Source: Ptiloglossa arizonensis
Lineage: Eukaryota > Arthropoda > Insecta > Hymenoptera > Colletidae
Assembly: GCF_051014685.1 (NCBI RefSeq)
Contig: NC_135051.1
Span: 8,637,557 to 8,701,556 of the forward strand
Length of the DNA: 64,000 nt
Direction of reading: 5' to 3'
Shown: positions 1 to 11,298 of the stretch, piece by piece
Position numbering within the stretch: the first letter of the stretch is position 1
Layout of the letters: every line of letters starts with the position of its first letter
Translations under genes and position numbers: made by a program
The notes under the pieces: generated by a model
Databases searched by the model: none
Seen by the model: the letters and a program-made list of their open reading frames with translations, nothing else
Told to the model about the DNA's origin: nothing

Positions 1-365
1 AATTACTCCCCTCGAGTCCCGTTACCGGATATTCGCGTAAACGCCCGTTGCATCGCTCCGTTTCTACGATAACCGAACGAATCGCGTTATCCTAGGGTGA
101 TTAGGTCGAGAGTCGCTCGACGAACGCATCGTACGTTTGCGAGCAACGAGTAACAGCGTTTCGCAAAGCCTGTCGTTTCTAATGGGTTTACGAATGCGCG
201 TAAACCGTCTTTCGTGAGATTCCTCTGGAAAATACGAATCGAACGCGTACGCGTTACTCCGTTTCCTTTTTTTATAATTTTTACCATTATTGTTGCGCCG
301 GAGAGCGTACGAACTCCGTCTATGCGTCGCGTACCTCGCGAAAGCGAAAGGAAAGTAACCCCGCG
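1..365. other. upstream flank, no gene seen
   Basis: CpG-rich sequence without a supportable coding region. Near its right end (about 335-358) there is a purine run with repeated GAAA words just upstream of the CCAAT/TATA promoter; it may belong to that promoter, but no named binding site is matched. Confidence 0.4.
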
Positions 366-465
366 CCAATCAGCGACGCGCTACGGGGGGAACCCTCCCT
401 GATTGGCCGGGGCCTGTCACCGCAAAGTCTATAAGTACAGGTGCTCGCGCGACCCATCCATCAGT
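366..465 (+). promoter_or_regulatory. RNA polymerase II core promoter with inverted CCAAT pair
   Basis: CCAATCAG lies at 366-373 and its exact inverse CTGATTGG at 399-406, a spaced pair of the type bound by NF-Y. TATAAGTA follows at 430-437 and the insect initiator TCAGT at 461-465. The first T of the TATA box is 33 bases upstream of the initiator A (463), which is close to the normal spacing. No exact downstream promoter element is seen at the usual place, though a GGACG word lies slightly upstream of it. Having these parts in order and at correct distances makes chance unlikely. The predicted start is about position 463. Confidence 0.6.
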
Positions 466-569
466 CTGCCGACCGGAGGCTCGGAGGACGCTCGCAGAAA
501 TCAAAGTTCTCGCGATCCAACCTCCGAAGGTTAACTCGATCGACCAGAATACGTACAAGAATATCAAAA
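463..569 (+). other. candidate non-coding first exon
   Basis: The exon would run from the TCAGT initiator to a good donor site, AAA|GTAAGC, with GT at 570-571. It is 107 bases long and contains no ATG, so it would be 5' untranslated sequence. A TATA-driven gene with a short untranslated first exon and an early intron is a common insect arrangement. The exon end is inferred from one donor match only; an alternative donor AAA|GTACGT lies at 753 and would keep an ATG at 620 in the mature transcript. Confidence 0.4.
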
Positions 570-619
570 GTAAGCACCGAACTTGTATTCTCGAGCAGAG
601 GCGTACTCGCCAAGTCCGG

Positions 620-1101
620 ATGGAACTGTTTCGAAAAAACTTCCTCTTGGAGTTCTTCCTCCGCTCTGACTTTTTACTCGACTCGTCCCGCAAAAACTTT
701 GCAGAATTCTTTGTTTTCGATGCGCGTACTAGAGCAAATATAAAATCAAAAAGTACGTCTTTAACTCGCGTAACGCGTTCAACTTCCCCTTTTCCGATCT
801 CTTCTTTCCAAGAGTATCTCTTTTGCGAAAACGAAGAACAAACGCAACGTATAACAAATTCGACTTCTTTCGTTCGTTTCTACACGGGCAGCAGTCCCGG
901 TGTAGAGTCGTAGCCGGTAGTAAATTAAAATCGGAGTTATTAAACGACGTAGGCGATAGCGTATTAGCTCACGGAGAGGAAGAAATCGCCGATAGCCTCC
1001 GTCAAAAGCAACGCTCCGATCGGCCCGATTCCTTTTCCTTCTATAAGAAAATAATTAAAAATTACGAGAACGAGGAACGAAGATGGCAATCGTATAGGTA
1101 G
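620..1101 (+). CDS. candidate short protein(s) of the TATA-promoter gene, unrecognised
   Basis: Two coding-like frames lie downstream of the promoter. One starts at ATG 620 and runs to a stop at 913. It contains a possible 60-base intron at 753-812, with donor GTACGT and a pyrimidine tract ending in AAG; the length is a multiple of three, so the frame is kept with or without splicing. The other is open from about 823 to TAG at 1099-1101 and has a balanced, acidic and lysine-rich composition over its last 65 codons (for example GEEEIADSL and YKKIIKNYENEERRW). It has no in-frame ATG, so it would need a spliced start, perhaps through the acceptor-like CAGCAG near 890. I recognise no family. An AATAAA follows at 1185. 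Transcription here is better supported than either exact protein. Confidence 0.3.
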
Positions 1102-1184
1102 TTTCCACGGTCGACGAAGAGGCAGCAGAGAGAGAGAGAAAACGATACACACACGTCGCATTTCAAAATAACGTATAAAGCGCA

Positions 1185-1190
1185 ATAAAG
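1185..1190 (+). terminator. poly(A) signal AATAAA
   Basis: AATAAA lies 84 bases after the TAG at 1099-1101, a plausible 3' end for the short gene starting near 463. Confidence 0.35.
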
Positions 1191-1205
1191 AAATTTAATA
1201 ACGCG

Positions 1206-4200
1206 TTTCATCTTCTGCCGATGGACTCGTCGGTAAGGGACCGTACGCGTATCGATAGGAGCAGATACTTGGGAGACTAGTTTCCCTCTGGTAGCAAGCG
1301 TGTTTCCGCGGAAGAGTCGTCCAATCGTCATCGTCGTCGCTACGCGAGCGTATCGTGTTCGACGCGCGAGTAAACTACCGTAGAAAATTTAACGTAGACC
1401 GACGAAATTGTAAAGTCCCTAAAATTGAATCACCTTTCCGCCCTTACAAACTTCCATCGAGACGTTCCTTCGAACGTATCCGGTACACGGTTAACGGAAA
1501 ACCGTTCAGTTTCATCGAGGTAGCGGTAGCCAAAGCGCGTTTCCTTCGGAGAGAACTCGTATTAATTCGCGCACGAGTGGATTCCGTTTCTCGGCCGTTC
1601 GAAGTATCCACTCGAACGAGCGATCCGAGCGGACAATTTAAACAAGAACGTTGCACAGTTCTCCGCGAGCAACCCGTCGACGGTTCGAGGCTGAAAAGCG
1701 TACGACCGAATCGCGGTCTCGCGAAACGGCTGATTTTTCTTCTATTTTTTTTCTCTCCCGTGAAAACGTCGCGCGTCGTCGCGAGAAGAAACGTCGCGGG
1801 GTCGAGAGCGGGGGTGAAATAATTCTCGTGGTCGCGCATTGTGCGCCCGTGACCCTTATCTCGGGATCGTGCCGCGTTAAATAAGAACAAAAGCCGTGCT
1901 TTCGCCTCCCCCGGCCTCTCCCTCTCGCTTTGTCCCGTCGCCGCCGCCGCCGCTCGAGATGTTTGAATTAATCAAGCGGATACTCCATTTGCGCGGTTTC
2001 TCGTCGCCAAGAATCCCCGAGAATCTTCGGGGGGTAGGGTTCGCTCGGTCGCGCTCGGTCTTCTCGGGTAATTGGACGGGTTTTGCTTCGATTACGAGCC
2101 GCGGACGGAAGCGAATCCCGGCTTTGCTCGTTGAACCGCTTGCTCGGCAATTAGACCGTACTTGTTATCGCTGGAACTTCTTAATTTTCGAGGGGAACGC
2201 TCGAACGGAGTCGAAGATGGAGAAAAAAGTGTCGCGGCACGGGACCGGGCCGACAACTATCGGAAAACTGTTTCCCATCGGTGACCGTTCTCCGTGAAAG
2301 ATTTACCCTTCGCGCGAGAAGATTCCACGACGAGGAAAGAAACATTACGCGCAACTTCGGGAGGTAACTTTTTCGCGGCCACGTTCACGCGCCTCGGACC
2401 TTTCGAGCGCAAACGGTTGTTTCGATGGACCCGCGTCGAAAATCGGGTTCCACCCTCGCTGCGGTTCATCGAAACACAGCCCGCGGAAGAAGGTACTCGC
2501 TCGTTGCCGATAAAGGGGAACGGAAAATCTCGTAAGCGTCCGAGGAGAGTCGAAAGAGGATTTCGGGGCACCGTTTGTCCCTCGACGTGTCCGGGTTCGC
2601 GAGCGCGACACCGGCCTAAAAAGCTCCGATATTTCGAGGCCGAGTTTTTGCGGTCGGACGCGCACAGGGAACGTATCGATCGAGCTTCGGAGATGGCAGA
2701 GATAAAACGCAGCCTCGTTGTAAGCCGCCGCGCGAGCTAAAAATAACCCTCGAACCGTTCCCGCGGACCCCCCCTCCCCCCGTGTCTCGATCGTTTCGCG
2801 TATTTGCCCCGCGATCCGCGCGCGAGTCAATATCGCGACCATCGATAACGCGACTCGCTCGAAGCTTCTTTTCCCCTCGACTTTCACCGACCGATAAAAC
2901 CATGGACACCGAACGATAAAGCGTAGCAACGCCGCTAGCATACGCTCCGCGATGTTCTCTCGCGAAATTACTCGACCTCGATACAGCTACGATTAATTCC
3001 ACGGTTGCATCGCGAGCACGGCTATTCTCCAACTATTTCAATTTTATGCTCCTGCCAGATATCCACGTGGCTTAGCGTGTACGCAACCGCGTCCCGTAGC
3101 ACGGTAAATTTAATTGTATTATCCGCTCGCTTTACATCGCGGAATACTACCATTTTATTCGCGTATTCGCGCCTCCCGGTTTCGCGTACAGCTCCTTCCT
3201 AGATTCACCTATCATCCCGCGTTATCGTGCGCGATCGTACCGAAGAGTTCCACCGTGAACGGTAACGACAATGCTCTCGTCATCGGCCCGCAATTAGACG
3301 TTGAATTCCCGCGATTTTGCGATCGGTATCGAGGAATTACGATCGTCGAACGCAGATTCGATCGGTGTCGTCGTAACTCGACGCTCGCGGAAATTATTAA
3401 TTAACAAAATATACACGTACTCGACGGGACTGTGTCTTCGGGGCGATAATTTATCTCGAATTAATCGAATCCCGATAACCGGCTCGGCTGTCCGTGCGTC
3501 GATAATAATGTCCGACTCGCGATAATTATTCATTCGGTCTTCGGGAAAATGAAAATTCGTCCCGAACGCGGGGCGGGTTGACGCGTACCAGCCGCGTACG
3601 GTGAGCGTTCCTTCCGCGGGAATTATCAAAGAGGAAAGTTCGGGCCGTGTTGTCCGTTTTTAAAACGAAATCGTTCGGGGTGGTAGTCGAACGTGGAAAG
3701 TTTCGAGTCTCGCCGAGAGCGAGGAACGTTTACTTTGACCGAACTCTGATATTCGAGGGGAAGGAGAAGACGATTTTCGAGTTTGGAATTTACTCGAGCA
3801 TAGTTGCCGCCAAGATGCCGCGGAATTTCGTTCTCCCGGGACACGGGACGGGCGAGAAGGATATCCGTTTTCGCTCGCGGGGAATTTTTTGGCGGTTTCG
3901 TAAACGCGGCTCGTTTATCTTGCGACTTTAATTTCGGTGCGGCGCGACACGGGCTGCCCGCGGATATTGCTGTCGCGAAGACGGAAAGGGAGAATAAAAC
4001 GAAACGGTTCTCGTTTATAAAATCCGCGCGACGGTTTCGAGCGATCGGTCACGCGCCTTCCCACCGAGGAATTCTACGATCAACGCGTGGCAAGTTTCAC
4101 CCGGAACCTTGACAAACCTCTGGCGAAATTTCAGAGCGATTCCTCTCGACGACAGTTCCTTCGAGGCTCCCTTCTCTTCGATCGATGTTCACCCAAAGAT

Positions 4201-6987
4201 TTTTCGCGAATCTTTCTCGTTCTCGTAACTCGGGTCTCGGAGAGTCCTCGTACGATTCTCTTTGCCCGTAAAAAATTCTCGTCCCCGCGGCAATGAAACG
4301 ATTCTTCAACGATATCGACTCGGTTAGTTTCCGGCGTTATTTTCCACGGCGCGCGGTGAAACGAGCGCGGAACGCAAAGGGAAACGACTCGACCGTTTCC
4401 CGTAAAACTGTAACCGCGCGATTGCATTATAGAGGCATCGTGTTTCGCGATATTCAATTAATTCCCCGGCGTCGGTGGGTAGAAAGTTCTGTCGATAGTT
4501 GGAAACAGTTAGCAAACCGCGTTTACCGTCGACCATCGAACGTTTCGCGGACACGGGCCATCCACGTGGCCGTTTCCCAGCATCGGGAAGCCGCCGCAAC
4601 GCTTCCGCGAAGCAATTCCCTACCTCGATATCCGCTATTAACCGATTGATTTTACCTGGCTCTCGTTCCTTCGCGTCGATGGAGAATTAACCTTTCCTCG
4701 AGAGGCTCGCCAACGCGGATCCAGGAATTTTCACGGTCGTTCGATCATCGACCGAGTCAAAGCCCTTCCTCGTTACCTTTCGCGCGAGTGTGCAAACTTG
4801 AACTTTGCGTCGCAGCCTCTTCCGATCGAAATCAAAAGGATCGTTCAATCGCGTTCGTTTTCCACGGAAGAGTACGAGAAACCGATCCGAACCTCGAAGA
4901 ACGTTCCCTACCCTCGAGCGGATGTCTCCAGGTTGCGTTTCGAGCCGGTCCTCGGCGAACCCTTTGTCTCGATATTGTCCGAGAGGGCCCGGAAACCTTT
5001 TTCTCTCGCGACGAAACTCGAACGCGTCTCTCGAAACGATCGTAATTTCCCGTTTCGCGGCAACGAAAAGAGCCGATTCCGGCCGAGCTTCCGTCTCGAA
5101 ACGACCACGACCGAACGAAAACCTCGCGTTCGAGGCGCTCTAAATTCCCGGGGGAATTAGACCGGTTAAATGCTAACGAAACGAAAACCATCCGGTACCC
5201 TCGCGACAACCTTTCGCGAGATATTTCGCGAACCGTGGATCGTTTGATAGGAATTAGTGGGAGAATCTAGACTCTTCGTTTGCTGTTTGTTTCTCTCTTT
5301 GCGTTTTCTCTATTCTTTCCACGGAGCATCTGCTTTCTCGAAAACGAAAGGACCGTACGTTTAAATGAATACGTACCGCGACGGAAACAACGGGTAGGAA
5401 ACGTTGGATAAAATTTCGTATATTTTCCCAGCATTCGTAAATACACGACCGTCCCGCGAACGTAAACCGGCAGTCGAGAATCCGCGTTCGTATCAACGAT
5501 CGCCGGAACCTCGTTAATTTTTCGGCGAGAAGGTACCTCGAATCCGCGTTCCACGATGGAAGATTCGGACACGCCCATCCGGCCGAGGTCTCCGGGACAC
5601 AGTCGGAACGAAAGCTCCGCCGGAAGACGTCGAAGATGAGAGACTCCGAATCGAAAGCTCCTGCCAAGCGGTTCGAGCACACGGTCCCTCGGGGAATCGA
5701 GATTTACGTGGATCGGACGGTTCCCTCGGTTCTCGTACGATCGATACCGGACGCGGAACCACCGGAATGGTTTTGTTTTTCGCGAGAAAATTTCGCGAAA
5801 TTGCTCCAGCCACCGTTGCATAAATTCCAGACTCGCGGGGAGGAAGACAGCGGGACGAGAAGTACGCGTATTCGACGGTACGGTGCTTTTTTTGCATCGT
5901 TTTTGCGCACATCGACCGAACGTTCGTTTCTTCGTCGTCGATGGAAATCGAGTATTCGTTTGGAAGGCGAAAGAATCGGAGCTTGGTCGAAAAGTCGGTT
6001 GCATCGAGATCGTGGAAATATCCATAGGTAGGGTTCCATCTTCCATCAACGGAGCTAATTCCGCGCGGACTGCTCCAATCGCGCGTAGAATCGGAGCACC
6101 CGTCGCCGAGCGAAAAACCTATTACACGGTATTCGGGCTCCGTCGAGCGGAAGTCGACAAATCAGGATCATCGAACGGCCGCGTTAATCCCATTAACGAT
6201 CGCCGCGGATTCCGCTGGACGTTCGGTTCCATCGTTCGGGTTAATTATTTTTCCAGCGTACTCTTTCAATTCGCGAGAGATAAACACGGACTCGCGCTTA
6301 GGAATTCTCGTGCGCGCCCGTTGTACGCGAATCGACATCGCGTGGCTCGTAATTACGTTGATTGCCGTGGCTGCAATTATTCGTCGGCGTACACCGACCG
6401 GTTTAATCGATACCGATGCATCAACGCCGGGAATTCTGGCCGTGTAAACAAAGCTCCAAGTTTCGCCCGCGTCCGCTCGAGGAAACGGGATCGGGTTCGC
6501 CGAGGTATTTAACGAACGCGGCTTCGGAGTCGAGAGTCGCGCGATCGATTCCAACTTCGTGCCGAGATATTCGATCGACCGAGGATGAAGCGCCGCGTAC
6601 GCCGAGCCGAACCTCCTCTTCCTCGGCCCCGAGTACCCCGGGAGTTACTTTTAACCGGGGAGTTTCCTCGCCCGAAACCGAACCTTCCTACGGTCTGCGA
6701 TTATCCTTAGATACTAGCTCGATAAATACCTATTCGACGGAAAATTAATTTCGGTACGATACGAAGCACGAGTCCGCCTATTGCGATTCCTCGGTGATCT
6801 CTTTCGCGGCACGATCGATTCCAAGTTTTCCTCGATCGCGCGATCGTAATTGCACCGAACGATTACGATTATTCCCGATGATATCGGTCCACGGGACGTG
6901 CGTCAAAATTGCAACGTTGGTGATCTCGCGTAACCTGTGCGCGATGCGATTCTTCGTATACTCTACGGAAAGAAGGAATCGTGAACG
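1206..6987. other. CpG-rich region, no supportable gene
   Basis: Frames are open on both strands because stop codons are scarce, but the translations are dominated by Arg and Ser and none is backed by a promoter, splice pair or poly(A) signal. Minor items: a short (CCG)n run at about 1939-1953 and AATAAA at 3993-3998 without a matching stop codon. I see nothing else. Confidence 0.5.
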
Positions 6988-7057
6988 AATCGAACGGCTC
7001 GGTGGTAGGGCACTCGACTCCCACGCGGAAAACCTACGTTCGATTCCCGATCGAAAC
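6988..7057 (+). pseudogene. degenerate tRNA-Gly(CCC)-like sequence or tRNA-derived SINE head
   Basis: The order of parts matches a tRNA. A D-arm (GCTC at 6997-7000, GGTGGTA loop, GGGC) forms four pairs including one wobble. An anticodon-like loop CTCCCAC would carry CCC for glycine. A T-loop TTCGATT sits at 7039-7045 within the box-B-like word CGTTCGATTCC. The anticodon stem has two mismatches, the T-stem has only one or two pairs and the 7-base acceptor ends do not pair, so it cannot be a working tRNA as written. The internal promoter boxes are better kept than the stems, as expected of a pseudogene or the head of a SINE. Confidence 0.5.
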
Positions 7058-7067
7058 GCGTGTAAAG

Positions 7068-7076
7068 TTTTATTTT
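7068..7076 (+). terminator. T-run, possible polymerase III terminator
   Basis: Two TTTT runs (7068-7071 and 7073-7076) lie just after the tRNA-like sequence, where polymerase III would stop. The same stretch ends in TTTTCTAG and also resembles a splice acceptor. Confidence 0.3.
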
Positions 7077-7273
7077 CTAGGTTTAAGGATTTTTCTCGTC
7101 AATTGAATCCGACCTTGGCTTTCTCCGCGATAAAATGTTCGTTCGAAAGAGATACGGTGTCGAAAAAATAATTAAAAAATGAATCGCCGTATCCGGAGTC
7201 GTCGCGCCAATACCGAAATTAAAAAAGATTTTAATACGCGTTAGAGAAAAATCTTGGAGAAACTAGTTACAAT

Positions 7274-7388
7274 TTTACTACTAACTAAAAACTCTTACTA
7301 TAACCTTTACTATGTACAACTACTATTACTACTACTGTACTATTACTACCACCGCGCTACTACACTACTTTACTACTACTACTACTAA
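7274..7388. repeat. imperfect (ACT/TAC)n microsatellite
   Basis: Repeated ACT/TAC triplets with interruptions, densest from 7315 to 7388. It shares its triplet type with the much larger tract at 11.3-12.5 kb. Confidence 0.85.
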
Positions 7389-7729
7389 CCGGTTAATTGA
7401 CCCACGTTTCTCCCCAATATACCGGACTCTTTAAATTTTCCGATGCACGAAACGACGGAAGCAAAAGCGGTGCGCCTCGGGTTTTATTATTTAATAGCTT
7501 TCGTCGACGGGGATCGATAATCTCTCGAGGTCCTCTCTCCCCGCACAATTGCGTCGATCTCCGATCGATGATCGATCGCGTTTTCGTTCCCGTGGTTCAG
7601 GGTACACACGGCGCCTCGCTCGCGTAACTAAAACGTCGCGCTTTCTCCAACTCCCGCGCATACGAGCGCGTGTGTCTCCGTCGCGATTATGCTAATTGCT
7701 GCAGCTGCGATCACTCGGCGTGACAGTAT

Positions 7730-7788
7730 CCTCCTCCTCCTCCCTCCTCTCTGTATATCTCTCTCGCGCTCTCTCTCTCTCTCTCTCG
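7730..7788. repeat. (CTC)n then (CT)n microsatellite
   Basis: CTC triplets up to about 7749, then CT dinucleotides with one CGCG interruption. The run is pyrimidine-rich on the + strand. Confidence 0.85.
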
Positions 7789-7850
7789 TACCCGTCGATC
7801 GATCGACAAGGATCTGCAGATGCAACGCGCGCGTTACCGGCGACAGCAAC

Positions 7851-7896
7851 GCTAATTAATCGGTCGCGCTGGCTAATTCGGGCGGATCATTTGCAT
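7851..7896. promoter_or_regulatory. possible enhancer cluster: TAATTAAT, TAATT and octamer ATTTGCAT
   Basis: GCTAATTAAT near 7851, CTAATT near 7872 and a perfect octamer ATTTGCAT at 7889-7896 lie within 50 bases, in a stretch poorer in CpG than its surroundings. TAATTA-type words are homeodomain sites and ATTTGCAT is the POU octamer. Function is inferred from clustering only. Confidence 0.25.
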
Positions 7897-7949
7897 GGAG
7901 ATATAATTGCAGACGCGCAGCGCTACTACCGTAATAAAATATACGGAGT

Positions 7950-8213
7950 TTGGCCAACCGATACGCGCTGTGTCTCCCGCTTGTCCGCGTCCACGATTTT
8001 TCACAAACGACACGATTACCGTGTCCCGAAATTTCGGAAATTATCCCGAATATGGGACGATATCGAAAGATTTACAACGCGGTGAGCGTTACCTTGGACG
8101 AACACGGTAAATCGGAAGTCCTTTCCGCGTTGAGGGAGTCTCTCGCGAGATTCGTGAACGGTGAGGAGAGCAAGCAGCGTATCGCCGCGGGTGGGTCTTT
8201 TCTCCAGCCGTAG
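7950..8213 (+). CDS. candidate terminal exon or small protein, unrecognised
   Basis: An open frame ends at TAG 8211-8213. The last part, from an internal ATG at about 8052, would be 53 residues with a balanced composition and mostly purine-first codons over the segment containing VTLDEHGKSEVLSALRES. A poly(A) signal follows at 8267-8272, so stop codon and signal are about 55 bases apart. The upstream limit is uncertain; I see no convincing acceptor before it. If real it is either the last exon of a + strand gene or a short independent protein. No family is recognised. Confidence 0.25.
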   Translation: MANRYALCLPLVRVHDFSQTTRLPCPEISEIIPNMGRYRKIYNAVSVTLDEHGKSEVLSALRESLARFVNGEESKQRIAAGGSFLQP

Positions 8214-8266
8214 AAATTCTCCGAAGGGAAGATTCCCCGCGAGAAACGATCGCGCGATTCGAAATC

Positions 8267-8272
8267 AATAAA
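8267..8272 (+). terminator. poly(A) signal AATAAA
   Basis: AATAAA about 55 bases after the stop codon at 8213; it would end the candidate exon upstream. Confidence 0.3.
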
Positions 8273-8337
8273 ACGCACCCTCTTCTCTCGCAGTCCTTAT
8301 TGCATCCGTAGGAGCGTAGTTTCTCGGGCAAGAGAGG

Positions 8338-8367
8338 GTCGTCGTCGCTCGTCGTCGCTCGTCGTCC
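8338..8367. repeat. 10-bp tandem repeat GTCGTCGCTC, about 3 copies
   Basis: Three near-perfect copies of GTCGTCGCTC in a row, the last ending in GTCGTCCCGA. Confidence 0.8.
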
Positions 8368-8529
8368 CGAGGATGTTCCATTCTCGATGCCCATTTACCC
8401 CCAGGGGGATCGAGGTATATCGCGTGGCACGGGACGTAATTTTCGCCGTGGCGAGATATCGTCCCTCTCGCGTGCCATTCTCGCCCTTTCCACTCCCCCG
8501 TCCGGCACTCCCCTTTTCGTCGGACTATA

Positions 8530-9066
8530 TTAAGGATTCCAGGAGGATGCTGCCGCATCCAGGCTCGGGAGATCTCTCTCCCTTCCCTTTTCATCGAAGA
8601 CGGGCCGCGTCGCGATGCTAAACGAGCATTCGCCGCATTCAATTCCAGCGTCTTCGTGCCACCGCGGAAAAATGCCCGCCGGTGTGTGCGCGCGACGCTT
8701 TATTAAGTTTGAATTGGACAGACCCGGAATAGAATTTCTGGCTGCCGGTGGCTGCTGCGCGGTTCGCTCCGTGGAATTAAAAGGTCCTCGAAGGATCCTC
8801 CGAGACCCCGAACGAACAACGAACCAAGGTCGGAGGAGCACCCTCTCCTCGACCTGACCGCTCGACACCCCGCCACCCCCGTCCCCACCCGTCTCTCTCG
8901 GGGAACAATCGTCGACACCGATCGAAAGTAATCTCGATTCCCGGCGAGCGAGAATTCCGCCCCCGGGGAGAATAATTGCGCCTCGCGAGCGATTTCGCCT
9001 CGAGTTCCTCGGGAGCCTCGGATAAACGAACGACTCTATAGTTGCCGCGTTGAAACCCTCTGCCAC
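8530..9066 (-). CDS. open frame, possible coding exon, unrecognised
   Basis: On the - strand a frame of 178 codons runs from about 9066 to TAA at 8532-8530. The frame opens with GTG here and stays open further upstream, so the true start is unknown; a possible acceptor (CCGTGGCAG) lies just at the left-hand edge. Codons are mostly purine-first at the N-terminal part (VAEGFNAATIES), and a Gly-rich stretch GGDGGGG lies near residue 62. AATAAA occurs inside the frame (8704-8699), which argues against an intact exon. It faces the + strand candidate at 7950-8272. No domain is recognised. Confidence 0.18.
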   Translation of the reverse strand: MAEGFNAATIESFVYPRLPRNSRRNRSRGAIILPGGGILARRESRLLSIGVDDCSPRETGGDGGGGVSSGQVEERVLLRPWFVVRSGSRRILRGPFNSTERTAQQPPAARNSIPGLSNSNLIKRRAHTPAGIFPRWHEDAGIECGECSFSIATRPVFDEKGRERDLPSLDAAASSWNP

Positions 9067-10863
9067 GGAGCCAGGATGCGCAGAATCGAGGCCCTTTGAT
9101 CGCGAAGAAGAAATTCGGAAACTTTAGCGGGCGAGCGAGATCCGCGAAAATGGAAATCCATTGGTCGACACGGTAATTCTTTCCGTCGCGGCGACCGAGC
9201 GTAATAGACCATCGTTTGCCGACTGCTCGCCGCTACTCTTTCTCGCTCTTGGTTTTCGGAGCTTTTCCGCTTCCTCGAGACCCTCGCGTCCGTCCGTTTT
9301 TAACTCGTTACCGCTCGCTTCTAATTAGAACTACCGGCGACTAATTCCGCGGATCCTCTTCTTTCCGCTCGGAAAATTAAAACGTGCGAAATTCCCATCG
9401 TCCGAGAGAGAAGTTTGCGCCGCGTTCTAATGGAGTCTCGGTTTCCGCGCGACGGAACCACCGCGGTACCGAAGTTACCTCGCGAACGACACCAACGCCT
9501 GAAAAAAGCGTCGTCGATCCGCGAAAGAGTCAATTTTCTTTTCTCGCCCTTTCGTCGCGACGAACTTTACTTTCGACAAAGTAACCCGTTTCGATCCGCA
9601 ATTGTCTCGCGTATCGTTTCTCGCGCGAAACTCGAAAAGATTTCAATCCGACGACAATTCCCGCGTTGTTATCGGTGCACAATTCGAAGAGAACTCGACG
9701 GCTCGGGATAATTTCCAAACCTCTCGAATAATCTCACCGGTCGTCGTTTCGTCGAAAGTATCGTTTCCTTGGCGGTTCGTTCTTCTTCTCCGCTGTTTCG
9801 CGGCATCGTCGAAATACAAAGCGCGGAGTTTTAATCGCTCTCGCGAAAAATGGCATTGTTTCTTTCCCACGGACCGGACATTAGCATAAGACGGAACGCC
9901 GCGAACACTTAACGAGATTTTAACGACCATCCGCGCGTCGTTGATGCTCGGAAGGATCGCGTTCGTCGCGGTTTCCGGCCTCGAATACGCCGCGGAAAAC
10001 TTTATCAATTATCAATTATGCGTCGAACACCCGAGACCTCGTTTGCGTTTAAACTTTTCCATCGAAAAATTTCGCTGTTCGACGCGATCCACCGTGCGCT
10101 TCTGACGAAAAATCTTACACGAGGAACACCGACCGAAGCGTAAAAGGACCACTCCTCTTGCATTATTGGGCAAATCGCGCGTAACGATTGCGAGCGACGA
10201 AAAAATTAGAACACTTACGTGTACAGAGCTCCCGGGACTTCTTACGAGTCGCGCACGGTACAATTCCAATCGACGCGTGTCCGAATCGCTCGACTTTCTT
10301 TTCAATTTCCTCCGAGAATGGAGGAGGATCGTCGAAGCAGTTGATTCACGCTGCGCGACAGTCCGTAGAATTCGGAATTAACGGGGAGGAATCGGCGCGA
10401 AACATTTGCATTTGGTTGATCTTCATCGTCCGGCGAGATTCGAGGTAGACGTATAATCGAGTGCTCTCGAGATCCTGCGAGCGAGTGCTCCTGCCAAGTG
10501 GGACGTTTCTTCCTCGTGTACCTTACCGCAACTCTTTTCCTCGCTCGTCGAAGATACAGGAACGGGGAAGTTTTTTTTTTCTTTTGCGTCGGAAGCTACG
10601 CCGATGCAGCAACTTGTTCCCCGAGATAGCAAAGAGCAGTTTTGGGATCGTGTCGACGTTCGCGCGAACGAAAGGCACTCGTCGTTGCTTTAACACGCGC
10701 GGAAACGTGCTCCGGAGCGGTTTCTCCGGGGAGAAACGCCGTAAACCACGTCGCGAGAAACTTTTCCAAGCGGAGCTCGTCGCGAGGAACGAAGCCTGAT
10801 TATTTTATTTCAACGAGCGAGTCTTCGCAAAGTAGCCGGCAACATTTTTCCACGACCTCCTTC

Positions 10864-10865
<2 letters not shown>
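9067..10865. other. CpG-rich region, no supportable gene
   Basis: Overlapping open frames of Arg/Ser-rich composition on both strands, none with splice or poly(A) support. A T-run occurs near 10571-10582. Confidence 0.45.

Positions 10866-10896
<31 letters not shown>
10866..10896. repeat. (CT)n microsatellite
   Basis: About 15 uninterrupted CT units. Confidence 0.95.
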
Positions 10897-10901
<5 letters not shown>

Positions 10902-11298
10902 TCGACCATTGTTGCATTATTAATGCATCGGATCGACTACGCTCCGGTGGAGATACTTGTGTCAGTCGTTCCCTGAATGTTTCAACGTTTCGTAAAACTT
11001 TTCCCGTGGAACAATGACCAACGCCCCCGCTTCTATTACCCTGTATTACGAACCATCGACAGAGAATTCGCCCCCCACCTTTACAACTTTTTCGTACTCG
11101 TCTTTTTTTCCTTCTCGTAATACTCGGTTTCCGGCCGACAACAACGCTATCTGGAAACGAGATAGGAACAACGGAAGCCGTTCGCGTAATTATTTACGAG
11201 CATCGAAGGTTTCTCGGATATCTCCGCGTTCGAGCAGAGACCACCGAAGCTTCGATCGCGCAGAGGGATCTTTCGACGGGATCTTTTTCGCAGCTCCT

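Noticed and set aside
3993..3998. Isolated AATAAA words (also 16330, 17396, 29243, 61464, 61513, 62822)
   Set aside because: No correctly placed stop codon or transcript evidence nearby; six-base words are frequent by chance.
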